Below are positions 17,661 through 26,400 of a stretch of DNA of 64,000 bases, piece after piece (position 1 is the stretch's first letter; every line of letters starts with the position of its first letter). The position numbers and the translations under genes are program-made. This stretch comes from Methylobacter sp. (GTDB lineage Bacteria > Pseudomonadota > Gammaproteobacteria > Methylococcales > Methylomonadaceae), in contig JAPLRU010000038.1 of the NCBI GenBank assembly GCA_026399025.1, forward strand, positions 30,362-94,361. Direction: 5' to 3'. The notes under the pieces were generated by a model. The model did not search any database. It was not told the origin of the DNA and saw only the letters and a list, made by a program, of their open reading frames with translations.

Positions 17661-19493
17661 TTAATTATTATAGTGGATGGAAACAAAGAAATTCCTATCC
17701 GCTGTGTTGTAGGTATTAACGGTTTGATAATTTTTATCTAACAGATTATTTAATTGTGCGCTCAGCGCCCAGTTTTTACTTAAATGATACGTTGAACGTA
17801 AATCGACGGTTACGTAACCGGCAACCTTGATTTGGTTCAGTGTATCATCAAAACGCCCGGCTTGAGCCAGCACTTTAGCGCCTAAATCCAACGACCCGAA
17901 CGAGCGCGATAAATCGTAAGATAAGGTTTTGTCGGAGCGACGCTGCAAGCGCATATTGGATTCCCGATTTTTGGGACTCATCAGATTCATGCTCAGCTTG
18001 TTGTTCCAAGCCATAATATGAGTTCCGATTTCAGCTTCAATACCGTCAATTTGCGCTTTGCCGACGTTTTCCGCGTTAGATAGAAAAGTGGTCGGATTGG
18101 TGACGGCCACAATCAAATTGTCGATATTAGTGTGATAGCCGCGAAGCTCCCATTGCAGCCACTCATGATCTCCGGCCAGCCCCGCTTCGAAAGACGTGGA
18201 TTGTTCGGGTTTTAGCGAGGGATTACCGAAGCCGGGAAAATAAAGCTGATTAAAGGTCGGCGCTTTAAACGCATTGCCAAAATTGGCAAACGGGCTGATA
18301 CCGTAGCTTCCGTTATAACGCCAGCCGAAATTACCGGTAACCTGCTCGCCGAAAGCTTCGTTTTTATCGCCGCGCACCGATGCATTAAAAAAATGATTGT
18401 CCCATAGGCGGCTATGCAATTCGGTAAAAATACCCGCATCGTAGCGGGAAGTTTCATTATAGAGCGTTGAGCTATCCACTTGGTCCAATCGATAATCGGA
18501 ACCGATAACCAGCTTATGATCATCGGACAAAGCGACTTCGTTCAACCAACTGGCGTTCCAACGAGTGCTGTTAAAGCGGCTGGCAAACGTTCCGTTAGGC
18601 GCAAAGTTATCGGCATCATCGCGGCTTTGCCCGAAACGCAGTATTGAGCGCCAGTTATCGACAATATTCATACTGGCTGTGGCGCCGACGTTCTGTTCTA
18701 CAAATTCGGTTTTATTTTGGAAATTACCGTCAAACTCGGTCTTTCCCTCGGCATGCATAAAAAACGCTTCGACTTCGGCATTATTGTCGAAACGATGACC
18801 GGCCCGGGCATTCAACGCGGTGTTCAGGTAACCGTCCTTATCCGGCTGATTCACACCGAAGAGTCCGGGAGTGGGTTGCCGGGAATTAAAGCCTTGAGAG
18901 CCGAACTGCGATGAGCCCAAGCTATACCAATTGTTTTGCCATTTCCCGCTGACCGTGCCGGACGCCCGGTAACTGTCATAGCTGCCGCCGCCCGCATCCA
19001 AGGTGACGCTCGGCTTTTCATCTTGTCCGCCTTTGCGGGTAAAAATCTGGATAACCCCGCCTATCGCCTCAGAGCCGTATAAACTCGATTGGGGACCGCG
19101 AATGATTTCCACCCGTTCAACCTGATCGATAGGAATAAATTGAAAAGGCGTGGTACCGGACGTCACGGAACCGACTTTAATACCGTCGATCAATACCAAG
19201 ACGTGATCCGAATTCGTTCCGCGCATGTAGATATTGGTATCTTTTCCGTAACCGCCGGTTTGCACTATATCGATGCCGGTGCTGCCGCTTAACAGCTCCG
19301 GCAAAGTTTTAGCCTGAAGGCGTTCAATATCCTGACGGGTATAAACGGTGGCGGCCGCAGCCAGCTGACTTTTAGCGGTTTCCGTTCGGGTTGCGGTAAC
19401 CACTAGGTCGGGAAGATTTTGCACAGTTTCCTGCGCCTGTAACGAGGCATTAAAACCCGTGAGTAATAATGAGCCGAAAATAAGTTTTTGCAT
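17661..19493 (-). CDS. btuB: TonB-dependent vitamin B12 receptor
   Basis: Outer-membrane barrel importing cobalamins with energy from TonB. A signal peptide (about residues 1-20, ending LQAQ) precedes the TonB box-like LPDLVVTATR. The plug domain has QDIERLQAKTLPELLSG, NIYMRGTNSDHVLVLIDGI and VERVEIIRGPQSSLYGSEAIGG. The C-terminus NFFVSIHYNN is a typical beta-strand ending. Length 610 matches BtuB (about 590-615) and is short for siderophore receptors. Function is strongly supported by the cobalamin riboswitch in the leader. AGAGAA lies before the ATG at 19493. First gene of a two-gene operon. Confidence 0.93.
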   Translation of the reverse strand: MQKLIFGSLLLTGFNASLQAQETVQNLPDLVVTATRTETAKSQLAAAATVYTRQDIERLQAKTLPELLSGSTGIDIVQTGGYGKDTNIYMRGTNSDHVLVLIDGIKVGSVTSGTTPFQFIPIDQVERVEIIRGPQSSLYGSEAIGGVIQIFTRKGGQDEKPSVTLDAGGGSYDSYRASGTVSGKWQNNWYSLGSSQFGSQGFNSRQPTPGLFGVNQPDKDGYLNTALNARAGHRFDNNAEVEAFFMHAEGKTEFDGNFQNKTEFVEQNVGATASMNIVDNWRSILRFGQSRDDADNFAPNGTFASRFNSTRWNASWLNEVALSDDHKLVIGSDYRLDQVDSSTLYNETSRYDAGIFTELHSRLWDNHFFNASVRGDKNEAFGEQVTGNFGWRYNGSYGISPFANFGNAFKAPTFNQLYFPGFGNPSLKPEQSTSFEAGLAGDHEWLQWELRGYHTNIDNLIVAVTNPTTFLSNAENVGKAQIDGIEAEIGTHIMAWNNKLSMNLMSPKNRESNMRLQRRSDKTLSYDLSRSFGSLDLGAKVLAQAGRFDDTLNQIKVAGYVTVDLRSTYHLSKNWALSAQLNNLLDKNYQTVNTYNTADRNFFVSIHYNN

Positions 19494-19621
19494 GTATGTT
19501 CTCTTTGCGCCGCCCGCGCATCATAGTAGAGTTACACAGCAGAGGACGAAGAAAACGAGAGATGACGGGAGCTTGCACAGTCATTTTCGCAGACAGCCCT
19601 CCGCTGTTCCGAATTAAACTT

Positions 19622-19805
19622 TCGGGCCGGTCTCCGGGCTTATAAGTGGCGTTAACCTGAATCATCACCTTCCCATGCATAAACACAGTGGCGTCTCGAT
19701 GAAACTTTTACTTATATACCGTTGCGGGGGCAGCGTCGGATTTGATTTACACCTTACCGACTTCCCGTTTAACCATTAGGTCTGAAAAACCCTCTGGAAC
19801 CTGAA
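19622..19805 (-). promoter_or_regulatory. Cobalamin riboswitch
   Basis: Read on the minus strand, the segment carries the class hallmarks in order: GGTTAAACGGGAAGTCGGT (about 19774-19756), GCTGCCCCCGCAACGGTA (about 19734-19717), GCCACTG (19691-19685), a GGGAAGGTG core and the B12 box AGCCCGGAGACCGGCC (19640-19625). It ends about 130 bases before the btuB ATG, leaving room for an expression platform. Adenosylcobalamin binding should repress btuB and the gene behind it. Confidence 0.95.
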
Positions 19806-20043
19806 AGCAAGGCGCAATTATAGGGAGTTATAGCGATAAAGCAAATTCAGCGTCTATGCGGAATCTGTCAATTGACCAATGGAAGATATAAAGCTTGATT
19901 GCTAATGAAGGATACAGCGGAGGTGGATTTAAGCGGATGTTGCAGTAAACGATGCTCTGTTTGAAAATTTGATGCCTATGTTTTTTATATGCCAAGCCCG
20001 AATCGGCACTGGTTTAAAGTTAAGCAAACCGTGTAGCTAAAAT

Positions 20044-20076
20044 AAAAAAACTTCCAAGGCCGTTAAACCTTGGAAG
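20044..20076 (-). terminator. Intrinsic terminator of the 57-residue gene
   Basis: CTTCCAAGG (20051-20059) pairs perfectly with CCTTGGAAG (20068-20076). On the minus strand the stem is followed by seven T (A run at 20044-20050). It lies 33 bases past the stop at 20109. Confidence 0.85.
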
Positions 20077-20108
20077 CTTTGTTGAATTAATTAATTCAGG
20101 AAAGTGTG

Positions 20109-20282
20109 TCACTCGCATGATAGTTGTCCAGCTTTGTCACGTTTCCGATTCACGTTAACGTTGCTGGCGATGGCCGCTGATGCAAACAGCGTAGATGAAA
20201 TAATGAATTCTCCCGAAATAAAGCCTATTAGGCCGGTTATAAATACCGTTGCGGTTAAAATATCTTTGTAAAGATCACTCAT
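20109..20282 (-). CDS. Small membrane protein, 57 residues
   Basis: Unrecognised and short, but the unit around it is complete. The ATG at 20282 follows GAGGAT at a good distance, the frame runs 57 codons to TGA, a consensus-like promoter lies 45 bases upstream and a perfect terminator follows. The protein has a polar start (MSDLYKDIL), a long hydrophobic stretch of about residues 9-40 with GLIGFISGEF in the middle, which could be a helical hairpin or two short segments, and a basic tail (NRKRDK). It looks like a small inner-membrane protein. It is read toward btuB but is separated from that operon by its terminator and the btuB riboswitch. Confidence 0.7.
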   Translation of the reverse strand: MSDLYKDILTATVFITGLIGFISGEFIISSTLFASAAIASNVNVNRKRDKAGQLSCE

Positions 20283-20333
20283 AAATAAATCCTCGTATCA
20301 AGTTGACTGGTTTTTTGTTTAAACTACGACTCA

Positions 20334-20362
20334 ACTATACGGAGCTTATCTATTGTTGACAA
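20334..20362 (-). promoter_or_regulatory. Sigma-70 promoter of the 57-residue gene
   Basis: Minus strand: TTGTCA (20362-20357), 17-base spacer, TATAGT (20339-20334). Each box is one mismatch from consensus. Predicted start near 20327, giving a leader of about 45 bases that holds the GAGGAT ribosome-binding site. Confidence 0.7.
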
Positions 20363-20459
20363 TAACACTATGGATATATAGATTGTTTCTTAATGGGATA
20401 CACCAAATTCATAAACCGTTCATATAAACTGAACAATAAATATGCTTAGCTCACTCGCA

Positions 20460-21335
20460 TTAACTCATATTTTGTAAGGCTTCAATACGTTCTTCCAACG
20501 ACGGATGGCTCATAAACAGCTTTTGCCCTCTGCTGCCGTTAATGCCAAAGACTTCCATTTGTCCCGGTAAGTCTTGGGCCTCGTACTCACGTTGCAAAGC
20601 CCGCAAAGCGCCGATCATTTTTCCTCTTCCGGCCAGCTTGGCGCCACCGGCATCGGCTTTAAATTCACGGTAACGGGAGAACCACATGACCAGTATGGAG
20701 GCCAAAAATCCCAACGCAATTTGCGCAATCATCTGAGTGATAAAATAGCCCGCACCCTGCCCCCGTTCGTTTTGAAGCACCACACGATCGACCACATGAC
20801 CGATAATACTGGCAAAAAAGTAAACAAAGGTGTTAAGCACGCCCTGCATCAAAGCCATTGTCACCATATCGCCATTCGCAACATGGGTGATTTCATGACC
20901 GACGACAGCTTCGACTTCATCATTGCTCATGCGTTGCAGTAAACCGCTGCTGACAGCGACCAATGCATTGTTTCTGTTCATCCCGGTAGCAAACGCATTG
21001 GCTTCCGGAGCCTGAAAAACCCCGACTTCCGGCATTCCGATGCCTGCTTTTTGAGCATGTTTAGCCACGATGGCAAGCAGCCATTGCTCAGTCTGATTCT
21101 GCGGCGGATCGATCACTTGAACGCCCATCGTTTGTTTTGCGGTCCACTTTGACAAGACCAGTGAAAGGGTTGAACCGGCCATACCGACAACGGCCGACAA
21201 CACCAGCAGTGCGTTAAGGTCAAGATTGACGCCCTGCGCATCTAAAGTGCCGCTAAAACCCAAAAGGCTAAAGACGATACTGACCATAACCATTACGGCG
21301 ATGTTGGTCGCCAAAAAAAGAAAAATTCGCATCAT
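20460..21335 (-). CDS. htpX: Membrane zinc protease HtpX
   Basis: Heat-stress inner-membrane metalloprotease that degrades damaged membrane proteins. Two N-terminal membrane segments (about residues 3-25 and 41-62) precede the peptidase M48 domain with GHEITHVANGD (HEXXH zinc motif, near residue 145), another hydrophobic hairpin (about 160-215) and FKADAGGAKLAGR, where the Glu-containing segment usually supplies the third zinc ligand. The HPSLEERIEALQ ending is standard. Length 291 is normal. The gene follows a membrane-anchored Hsp20 gene by 58 bases on the same strand and is probably cotranscribed with it. Confidence 0.95.
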   Translation of the reverse strand: MMRIFLFLATNIAVMVMVSIVFSLLGFSGTLDAQGVNLDLNALLVLSAVVGMAGSTLSLVLSKWTAKQTMGVQVIDPPQNQTEQWLLAIVAKHAQKAGIGMPEVGVFQAPEANAFATGMNRNNALVAVSSGLLQRMSNDEVEAVVGHEITHVANGDMVTMALMQGVLNTFVYFFASIIGHVVDRVVLQNERGQGAGYFITQMIAQIALGFLASILVMWFSRYREFKADAGGAKLAGRGKMIGALRALQREYEAQDLPGQMEVFGINGSRGQKLFMSHPSLEERIEALQNMS

Positions 21336-21393
21336 TGTTGAGCCTGCTATAGCCGGTGAAGTTATTAGAAAACTAAAATAAAATAATTTGAAG

Positions 21394-22002
21394 CTAGGCC
21401 TTCGGAATCGTAATGACCACCACGCCGTTGCGATATTCGGTTTTCATGTTGGACGCATCGGCGGGTCCCGGTAAGGTTAACGCCCGCTGAAATTGGCCGA
21501 AGAAACGCTCTCGATAACGGTATTCACCGTTTTTATCATCGCTTTCATCTTGTTCATGTTCGGTTTTAATTGAAATACGCACAACCTTATCCTCCAGTTT
21601 TACGTCTATCGACGCTTCATCGGCGCCGGGCGCGTTCACCGTCACGATGTAGCGATCCGGTTTTTCCTGTAAATCCACATCGGGCTTTGCACTCAATCCG
21701 CCGACCGGCGTTTTCATATGGAAACGCGAAAATGAATCTTCAAACATTTTTTCCATTTCTTTTTGCATGTACTGCATTTCCGCATAAGGATTCCAAGTGC
21801 GCCCCCTAAAGAATTCGTCCGCACCCGATTGGGGAAAATTGGGTTGAGGTAGATTGGGTGTTTGGGCTTGAAGATCACCGTTTTGACTGTAAAACCCGCT
21901 TAATTGATTGAGACGGTCGTTCAACCGAAACATCGTATATGCCTGTATTCCCAGAATAATCACTAACACGGCCGCTATAGAGGCAATGGTTTCGTTTTTC
22001 AT
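21394..22002 (-). CDS. Membrane-anchored Hsp20-family protein
   Basis: A small heat-shock protein with an unusual N-terminus. Residues 5-24 form one membrane segment (ASIAAVLVIILGIQAYTMF); a Pro/Gln/Asn-rich linker follows (about 40-70) and then an alpha-crystallin domain from about residue 105 (PDVDLQEKPDRYIVTVNAPG, RERFFGQFQRALTLPG) ending with GVVVITIPKA. The C-terminal I-x-I is present as ITIPKA, with no tail beyond it. Classical Hsp20 proteins are soluble; the anchor places this holdase at the inner membrane, on which side is not clear. It is followed by htpX, which acts on damaged membrane proteins, so the two may work together. A sigma-32-like -10 lies about 70 bases upstream. Confidence 0.85.
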   Translation of the reverse strand: MKNETIASIAAVLVIILGIQAYTMFRLNDRLNQLSGFYSQNGDLQAQTPNLPQPNFPQSGADEFFRGRTWNPYAEMQYMQKEMEKMFEDSFSRFHMKTPVGGLSAKPDVDLQEKPDRYIVTVNAPGADEASIDVKLEDKVVRISIKTEHEQDESDDKNGEYRYRERFFGQFQRALTLPGPADASNMKTEYRNGVVVITIPKA

Positions 22003-22073
22003 TGATTGACTTCCTGAGCAAATTGTCGATTCGGCAAGTAAAGTTACTGTAACGATTAGCCACTCCTTAATAA

Positions 22074-22082
22074 TAGATAGGG
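22074..22082 (-). promoter_or_regulatory. Heat-shock (sigma-32) -10-like box
   Basis: Minus strand CCCTATCTA, against the sigma-32 -10 consensus CCCCATNTA. The same nonamer occurs upstream of the DUF2934-Hsp20 pair (30552-30560). No good -35 (CTTGAAA) is seen here at 13-17 bases, so this is a weak call. Confidence 0.35.
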
Positions 22083-22172
22083 ACTAGTTATGCACTGAAT
22101 GAGCGTTTCCGGCTTGCCGAGTTGGAACACCGGAACACGCCCGCTTTTTAGATGCGCTCAGAGGCTACAGGA

Positions 22173-22664
22173 CTAATGAATTTCAATGGTTTTGCGTTTG
22201 CTTTGTTCGGCTTTAGGAATAGTCACTTTCAATATGCCGTCATGAAATGAAGCCTGCGCCTTATCGCCATCGACATCGACCGGTAAAGACAGCGTACGTT
22301 GGAACTCGCCACGCATGATTTCCTGACGGAAATACCGGCCTTTTTGTTCTTCCTGTTGTTCTTGCTTATTCGCACGGATGGTGATCATTTGGTTATTAAT
22401 CGATACATCCAGCTCTTCTTTTTTAATGCCCGGTACCGCAACCTGCACTTCTATGTCATTGTCGTGATCGACCATATTGACTCTTGGCACACCGCTTTCC
22501 AATAAACCAGGCATATTCCAGTCCAACAATCGAGGCATTCTGCGCGATATAAAATCATCAAAAAAATCATCTAATTTATCGAATGACATTAAACCGCCGG
22601 CTGGGGCGTTGGGCATTAATTCCGAACTTCTTTGTTGGGTATTTTGCTGCTCAGTCGTTTTCAT
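22173..22664 (-). CDS. Hsp20/alpha-crystallin family small heat-shock protein
   Basis: ATP-independent holdase that keeps unfolding proteins soluble, 163 residues. The N-terminal region includes FDKLDDFFDDFISRRMPRLLDW. The alpha-crystallin domain runs from about residue 60 (NDIEVQVAVPGIKKEELDVS) to GILKVTIPKAEQSKRKTIEIH, where the C-terminal region has an IEI-type motif. It is a close paralogue of the protein at 29670-30158: the two share the FDDF-RMLDW N-terminus, the KGRYFRQEIMRGEFQRTL core and the same C-terminus. It stands as a single gene, with a promoter not recognised. Confidence 0.94.
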   Translation of the reverse strand: MKTTEQQNTQQRSSELMPNAPAGGLMSFDKLDDFFDDFISRRMPRLLDWNMPGLLESGVPRVNMVDHDNDIEVQVAVPGIKKEELDVSINNQMITIRANKQEQQEEQKGRYFRQEIMRGEFQRTLSLPVDVDGDKAQASFHDGILKVTIPKAEQSKRKTIEIH

Positions 22665-22965
22665 AACATTCTCCGCAATACATTTAAATCAATTAAGCAA
22701 ATTTACTAGGCAACGGAAACCGGTGGCTTTGATGTTCAAACCTCCCCTTCCACTGCATAGCCCTCACCTTGCCTCACAGGAGCTGTCAAATTCATAAGCA
22801 CCGCGTGGGGCAATGTCCGTTTAAATTTTCTTTATTTCTCAACTCGTTGTGACTACAGTTACTTTATTATTATGGGCCGAAGGGCCGAAGAAAAAATTCG
22901 TATGAATACTTAGGCCACTTGTAATAAATCACGAACACACTGGAACGCAGATGACACAGATCGAT
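22665..22965. other. Intergenic stretch upstream of hsp20, no gene seen
   Basis: About 300 bases that should hold the hsp20 promoter. No sigma-32 match was found and there is no credible ORF. The last 80 bases contain the phrase ACGCAGATGACACAGAT, a short motif that recurs loosely near 28740. Confidence 0.4.
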
Positions 22966-23084
22966 GTAGGCCGGAATAAGCCGGTCCGCGCTTTAGCGCG
23001 GATCGGCGGTTCCGGCATTCCGAAGCTTGGGAGTGCCGGAAACGCCCACCCTGGCTATCGCCGGGCGGGCTTATTCCGGCCTAC
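22966..23084. repeat. Palindromic repeat, family W copy 1
   Basis: Starts GTAGGCCGGAATAAGCC and ends GGCTTATTCCGGCCTAC, an exact 17-base terminal inverted repeat, with further hairpins between (CCGCGCTTTAGCGCGG, and a CCGGCATTCC...GGAGTGCCGG pair). A diverged second copy lies at 53714-53812. Resembles BIME/REP-type or MITE-type elements. About 70 bases past it the S-type motif GCATTCCCACGCCGGAG leads into the next element. Confidence 0.85.
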
Positions 23085-23158
23085 GTTCTATCTTGAACAA
23101 ACTTGTGTATAAAGACGAGCGCTCCGGCGTCCCATACCGCTAGAGCGGTACTTCGGCA

Positions 23159-23358
23159 TTCCCACGCCGGAGAGGCTGTGAAAGTATTATCAAAATCAGT
23201 TTAAAAACCTATTCACCACGAAGACACGAAGTTCACGAAGAAAAAATAATTGATTAAACTCAACGCATTAAAAACTTCGTGTCCTTCGTGTCCTTCGTGG
23301 TGAAGGCTTTTGCTTTTGTTCTAAAACGAATACTTTCACAGTCTCCGGAGCGTGGGAA
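23159..23358. repeat. MITE-like element, family M copy 1 (complete, no insert)
   Basis: Terminal inverted repeats of about 30 bases: TTCCCACGCCGGAGAGGCTG continuing TGAAAGTATT, and its near-complement ending CGTGGGAA at 23358. Inner arms TTCACCACGAAGACACGAAG and CTTCGTGTCCTTCGTGGTGAA also pair. No ORF. Other copies at 47736-48009, 53393-53643 and 63859 to the window edge. Confidence 0.85.
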
Positions 23359-23418
23359 CGATGTCGCTTTATTCACTTTGGGCTACATATGAAAAATCCG
23401 CTAACCTTTTAAAACGGT

Positions 23419-26400
23419 TCAATTAGTATCGGTCTCATAATTCAACTTGATTCTTTGAGAAGTACCGGTCTGGGTTTCAACATTCAAGCTTTTGCTCAAT
23501 TTACGCTTTAATACCAACACCACCTGTTTATTGAACAGTCCGACTTTGGTTCCCACATAAAAATTCGGCGTCAGGTATTGGCCTACCGTCGCCATCGTAT
23601 CCTGCAACGTTTTTCCTTGTTCGACTTCAAACTCGCTGACGCCCAGCTTGTCGGCAAGCCATGACGCTTGGCCTGCACCGTAAGACAACGCGGCCGAGGC
23701 AACCATATTGCCTTCCGCTTGACTGACCTGATTTAACGGCCCGCCGGTTACTAAATAGGCCAGTACTTCTTCTTCCGGCAATGCCGGTTCTGAAGATAAA
23801 CTGGTTTTCGGCGCATCCAGCGGGCCGGTCAGGTTCAAAATAGCGGTCACATCCTTGCCTTTGGAAACGCGTATGGCTTCCACCTCCAGCCAAGGCTTAT
23901 CGACCGGGCCGTTAAATTGAATCCGGCCTTTACGTACAGTCAAATCCTGCCCGTAACTTTTATAGCGCGCCTTGTCCATGTCGATATTGCCATACATCGC
24001 CAATGTTTCTCCGCTCTTGGTCAGCTTCAATTTGCCGCTGAGATCGGTCTTCAAGCCTTGCCCTGAAAAATTGACTTGTTTACCGAGTTCAATGTCTATA
24101 TCAACGTCAATAGGAACGGCGACCGCCGTGTTTTGCACGGTTTTTTGTTCGCCGACAATCACTTCGTCAGGGCTGACTTTTACCGCATTTTCAGGCAGTT
24201 GCGGCAACTGTATAACGGCTTTGGGGATGATTAACTTACCGCTCAGTTTTCTTTGTCGTTCGCTAAACAGTCCTTTTAATTGCGGCGAAACCGCGATTTG
24301 AGCTTCCGGCAATTTAGCCACTTCAAAATCCGTTCCGATCAGCATGAACTCGCCGGTGCCTTGCAGCGTGGCAAAGCCGTCGAGCTGAATAAAACCTTGC
24401 CCCGATTTTGCCGATCCGCTGAGCTGAATGCGCCCGCCATCCCCGACAGCAGAAAGCGCCTGAAGTTTGATGTCGCGGATTTCAAGCCCCAGCTCGTCGA
24501 AATCAACCGCTCCGCCGCTGAATGTTACCGTCCCGTTAACGATGGGCTTGTCGCTGCGACCTTGCAAGGCTAAATTCGCTTTCAGCTCGCCTTTAATATT
24601 GGTTAGCTGCGGCACAAAAGGATTCAACAGCGCAAAGTTAAGCACCGATCCCGTTATCTGTCCGCCTAAGGTTTTAGCTGTGCCGGTGTCCAATTGCAGT
24701 TGTCCGCGCAGATAATCTTGGCCGGTCAGAGCCAAATCAAAATCCGCTGAAACCGTCTTCGCTTGCAGTTTTCCGGATACTCGCCACGGCCCCAACGTAA
24801 ACTCAACCGGGCCGCCTTGTTGGTTCGGTAACACAATTTTTGAATGGGCCGGTACCGTCAGCCCGAAATTGCCGTTCAGCCGACCTTTTTGCTGTTGTAT
24901 ATCCGCATCGGCATTGATAACGCCGTTTATCTGCATGTTTTCCGGCAAATAAACTTTGATCAAGCTGATAGGCAACGCGGTGGCGTTCACTTTAAATTGA
25001 AAATCGCCGCTAGCCGGATAACGCCCTTGTAAGCAAAGAGCGGCGGCTTGTTGAACCAAACACGCTCTTGCCAAGGTGACATCGATACCGGCAGACGTTT
25101 TTGCGGCGCGAACGCTCAAATTATTGGTAAGCTGCCAGCGGCCTGAATCGCGGCTATTCAAATCCAGCCTGGAAAAATCGCCCTGCCAGATACCGCCCTT
25201 AAAACTGCCGGTCAGCGCACTGGATAAATCGCCGTAAGAAGAATTGATGTCGGCTTTAAATTGATGTTGCTCAAGCGTACCGAAGCCCTCAATCAACAAT
25301 TTTGAAATTTCCGTGTTGCCGGTTTTGATCGCATTGACGGACAGTTGTAGTTTGGAGGTTTGTTCAGGTTGATAGTCGATATTAACGGCCAACTGCTCGG
25401 CGCTGTGCTCGGCAAAATGCAAATGCTTGCCGCTCGCCTGAAATTGCACCGACGGCTTAAGCCACGCTCCTTGCAAACGCCCGTCGCCTTTCAAGCTGCC
25501 GCCCAGATTCGGCCATAACGAGTCCAAAGCCGGGGCGTCGATAGCCACAACAAGAGCCGCTTGCTCCTGTCCCAAACTGCCGTTAACAGCAATTTTATTA
25601 CGTCCGGAAGTCACCTGTAAGGCGTCGACCTTCAGTTGTTCGTTAGCCAAAGCCAGCTTGCCGCCCGCGCTAACCGGGTAGCCGCGTAACTTGCCTGACA
25701 GCTTGTTAATATCGACGTCCAGTTGTAACGCTTTACCGTCCAACTTGCCTTTGAGCAAGGTGCTAAAAGTCAGGCTGCCGGGAAGTTCGGGTAACAGGAT
25801 GGCCGGATTAAAATGTTGCCCGCTTGCGCTCAGATCGAAAGCGGTAGCGCCTTTCCAAGAGACAGTGCCGTCAATCTGAAACGCCCCCTCCGCTGAGGTA
25901 AGCGCCAGTTCTTTAATCGTTAACGCTTCCGTGCTGCCTTGGCCTTTAAAAGTTAATCGCGATTTCGATAAATACGGCTGGGTTAACTCTGCGTTTAGCG
26001 CAATCCGGTAATCGCTGAGCAAACCATCCAGCTCAAGCGTTCCCCGCTCGCTGCTGAGTTGCGCTTTGCCGCCGCCGAGCGGCCAGTTCAGCTGTTGCCA
26101 ATCGCCGTGTGCTGTGATGCGCGGCGCATCGGGCAAATTTTCCAGCTTACCTTTTAGCGTTGATTTGAATGGCGATGACAGCCGATTATCGAAATCCAGT
26201 CGATGCATATCGCCGCTGAGCGTCGACATCGCGTGCCATACACCATAATCCGCGCTGCTCACCTGCCAGTCGGCCGTCAAACTCAAGGGAAAGCCCTTGC
26301 CCAAGCCGACCTGCCCTGTTGCCGTTGCCGACACCGGTTGCGCATTAAGCTCCAAAGCCACCAGATTAACCCGACCCTGCCCGGTAAAGGCCGCCACATG

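Noticed and set aside
19450..19686. A 78-codon minus-strand frame upstream of btuB
   Set aside because: It crosses the cobalamin riboswitch and the start of btuB, and is explained by those.
20355..20378. Plus-strand TTGACA followed by TAGATT as a promoter
   Set aside because: There is no plus-strand gene downstream before the minus-strand htpX gene; the overlapping minus-strand promoter explains the sequence better.
23159..23358. CACCACGAAG / CTTCGTG repetitions as a CRISPR array
   Set aside because: The repeats are inverted, irregularly spaced and have no unique spacers or cas genes; they are parts of a palindromic element.
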